NCBI GenBank assembly: GCA_002324875.1
Contig: NTJG01000019.1
Span: 1 to 51,992, forward strand
DNA length: 51,992 bases
Direction: 5' to 3'
Origin: Lysobacteraceae bacterium NML93-0793
Lineage (GTDB): Bacteria > Pseudomonadota > Gammaproteobacteria > Xanthomonadales > Xanthomonadaceae
Below are positions 51,538-51,992 of the stretch, piece after piece; position 1 is the stretch's first letter; every line of letters starts with the position of its first letter. The notes beneath the pieces are model-generated. The model was not told where the DNA came from and made no database searches. It saw only the letters and a program-made list of their open reading frames with translations. The position numbers were made by a program, and so were the translations under genes.

Positions 51538-51992
51538 TCAGCGATACGGCCCGGGACCGCGCCAGACGACCTCGCCGCGGCGGTACACACGGTGGAAGCC
51601 GATCACCTCGCGCGAATCACGGATGTTGGCCATCTCCGGATCTTCCGGCGCGAGCATCCGGCAATCGCTGGACTCGCGGCGCAGGGCGGTTTCCAGCGGG
51701 CAGACCATGTAGTCGCGCGTGCCGGGCAGCGGAATGAAGAGTTCGGTGACGCCCTCGTCGCGCCACTGGCGCAGGCGCGATTCGCTCGTGGTGTCGTAGA
51801 CCACCTGGTAGCCGCCGACCTCGAGACTGGGCTGGGTGGATGACGAATCCCGGCCGCGGCCCTGGCCGATGCGCGCGGTGCGCTCGCGGCCCGCGTTCAC
51901 CGGCGCGGTCGCCTCGGGCAGCATGCCCGGCGGCTGGCCCCACACCCGAGTGCGGCGCTGCGCATCCGGCGGGCTGGCGGCAGCGCGCGACT
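51538..51992 (-). CDS. Unassigned protein, 5' end outside window
   Basis: At least 150 residues; the frame is open to the window edge, so the start lies beyond base 51992. Visible pieces are QPSLEVGGYQVVYDTTSESR, GVTELFIPLPGTRDYMVCPL, ETALRRESSDCRMLAPEDPE and IGFHRVYRRGEVVWRGPGPY. Two cysteines are present (MVCPL, SSDCRM). No family was recognised. An internal GTG at 51945 is unlikely to be the true start. It lies 246 bp from the AKR start. Confidence 0.6.
   Translation of the reverse strand, partial: SRAAASPPDAQRRTRVWGQPPGMLPEATAPVNAGRERTARIGQGRGRDSSSTQPSLEVGGYQVVYDTTSESRLRQWRDEGVTELFIPLPGTRDYMVCPLETALRRESSDCRMLAPEDPEMANIRDSREVIGFHRVYRRGEVVWRGPGPYR

Overview
The window is a GC-rich (about 70% by eye) chromosomal segment of a gammaproteobacterium, most likely a member of the Lysobacteraceae/Xanthomonadaceae of the Luteimonas-Lysobacter type. 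The pointers are the mlaFEDCBA order, a GTAG-flanked stem-loop like the SMAG-type REP sequences of Stenotrophomonas, a Clp/CRP-like palindrome, recCBD without ptrA, and promoters that look leaderless. The genus is inference. No rRNA, tRNA or CRISPR array is visible.

Layout. 1-2.9 kb: an ECF-type sigma factor (cut by the window start) behind two glyoxalase-fold (VOC) genes, then a META/DUF4377 lipoprotein. 2.9-8.1 kb: a minus-strand run of thioesterase, PlsC-like acyltransferase, YheT-like hydrolase, TPR-sulfotransferase and a PEBP-family protein. 8.2-8.8 kb: three tandem, previously unrecognised small genes on the minus strand with related C-termini and related spacers. 9.5-13.9 kb: the complete Mla phospholipid-transport operon. 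14.1-16.8 kb: an arsenic resistance locus (arsH divergent from arsR-arsC-acr3). 16.8-19.7 kb: norR divergent from hmp, with NorR sites and a sigma-54 promoter between them. 20.0-29.0 kb: recC-recB-recD, closed by a small inverted-repeat element that supplies the recD stop codon.

29.1-31.9 kb: an Atu4866-type protein, an SDR and a SnoaL-like protein divergent from a LysR regulator. 32.0-33.7 kb: a membrane-anchored Mrr-like protein with a zinc ribbon, an excalibur-domain protein and a thioredoxin-like protein. 33.7-35.3 kb: a lower-GC island that reads as two integron gene cassettes with attC sites but no integrase in view. 36.6-37.8 kb: a MerR-family regulator divergent from a glutaredoxin-MauE fusion across a classical mer-type operator. 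38.4-40.9 kb: an ankyrin lipoprotein downstream of a lipase-like protein with a long repetitive tail (a possible effector/immunity pair). 41.1-47.9 kb: a tightly overlapping operon of hybrid histidine kinase, response regulator, YaiO-like outer-membrane protein, HEAT protein and GT2 glycosyltransferase, which looks like a sensor-linked exopolysaccharide export system. 48.3-52.0 kb: a 5'-truncated mgtE, a lipoprotein, an aldo/keto reductase and a partial secreted protein.

Most genes are ordinary core functions. The parts most worth following are the tandem small genes, the sensor-glycosyltransferase operon, the attC cassettes, the MerR/Grx-MauE pair and the regulatory designs at norR-hmp and ars.
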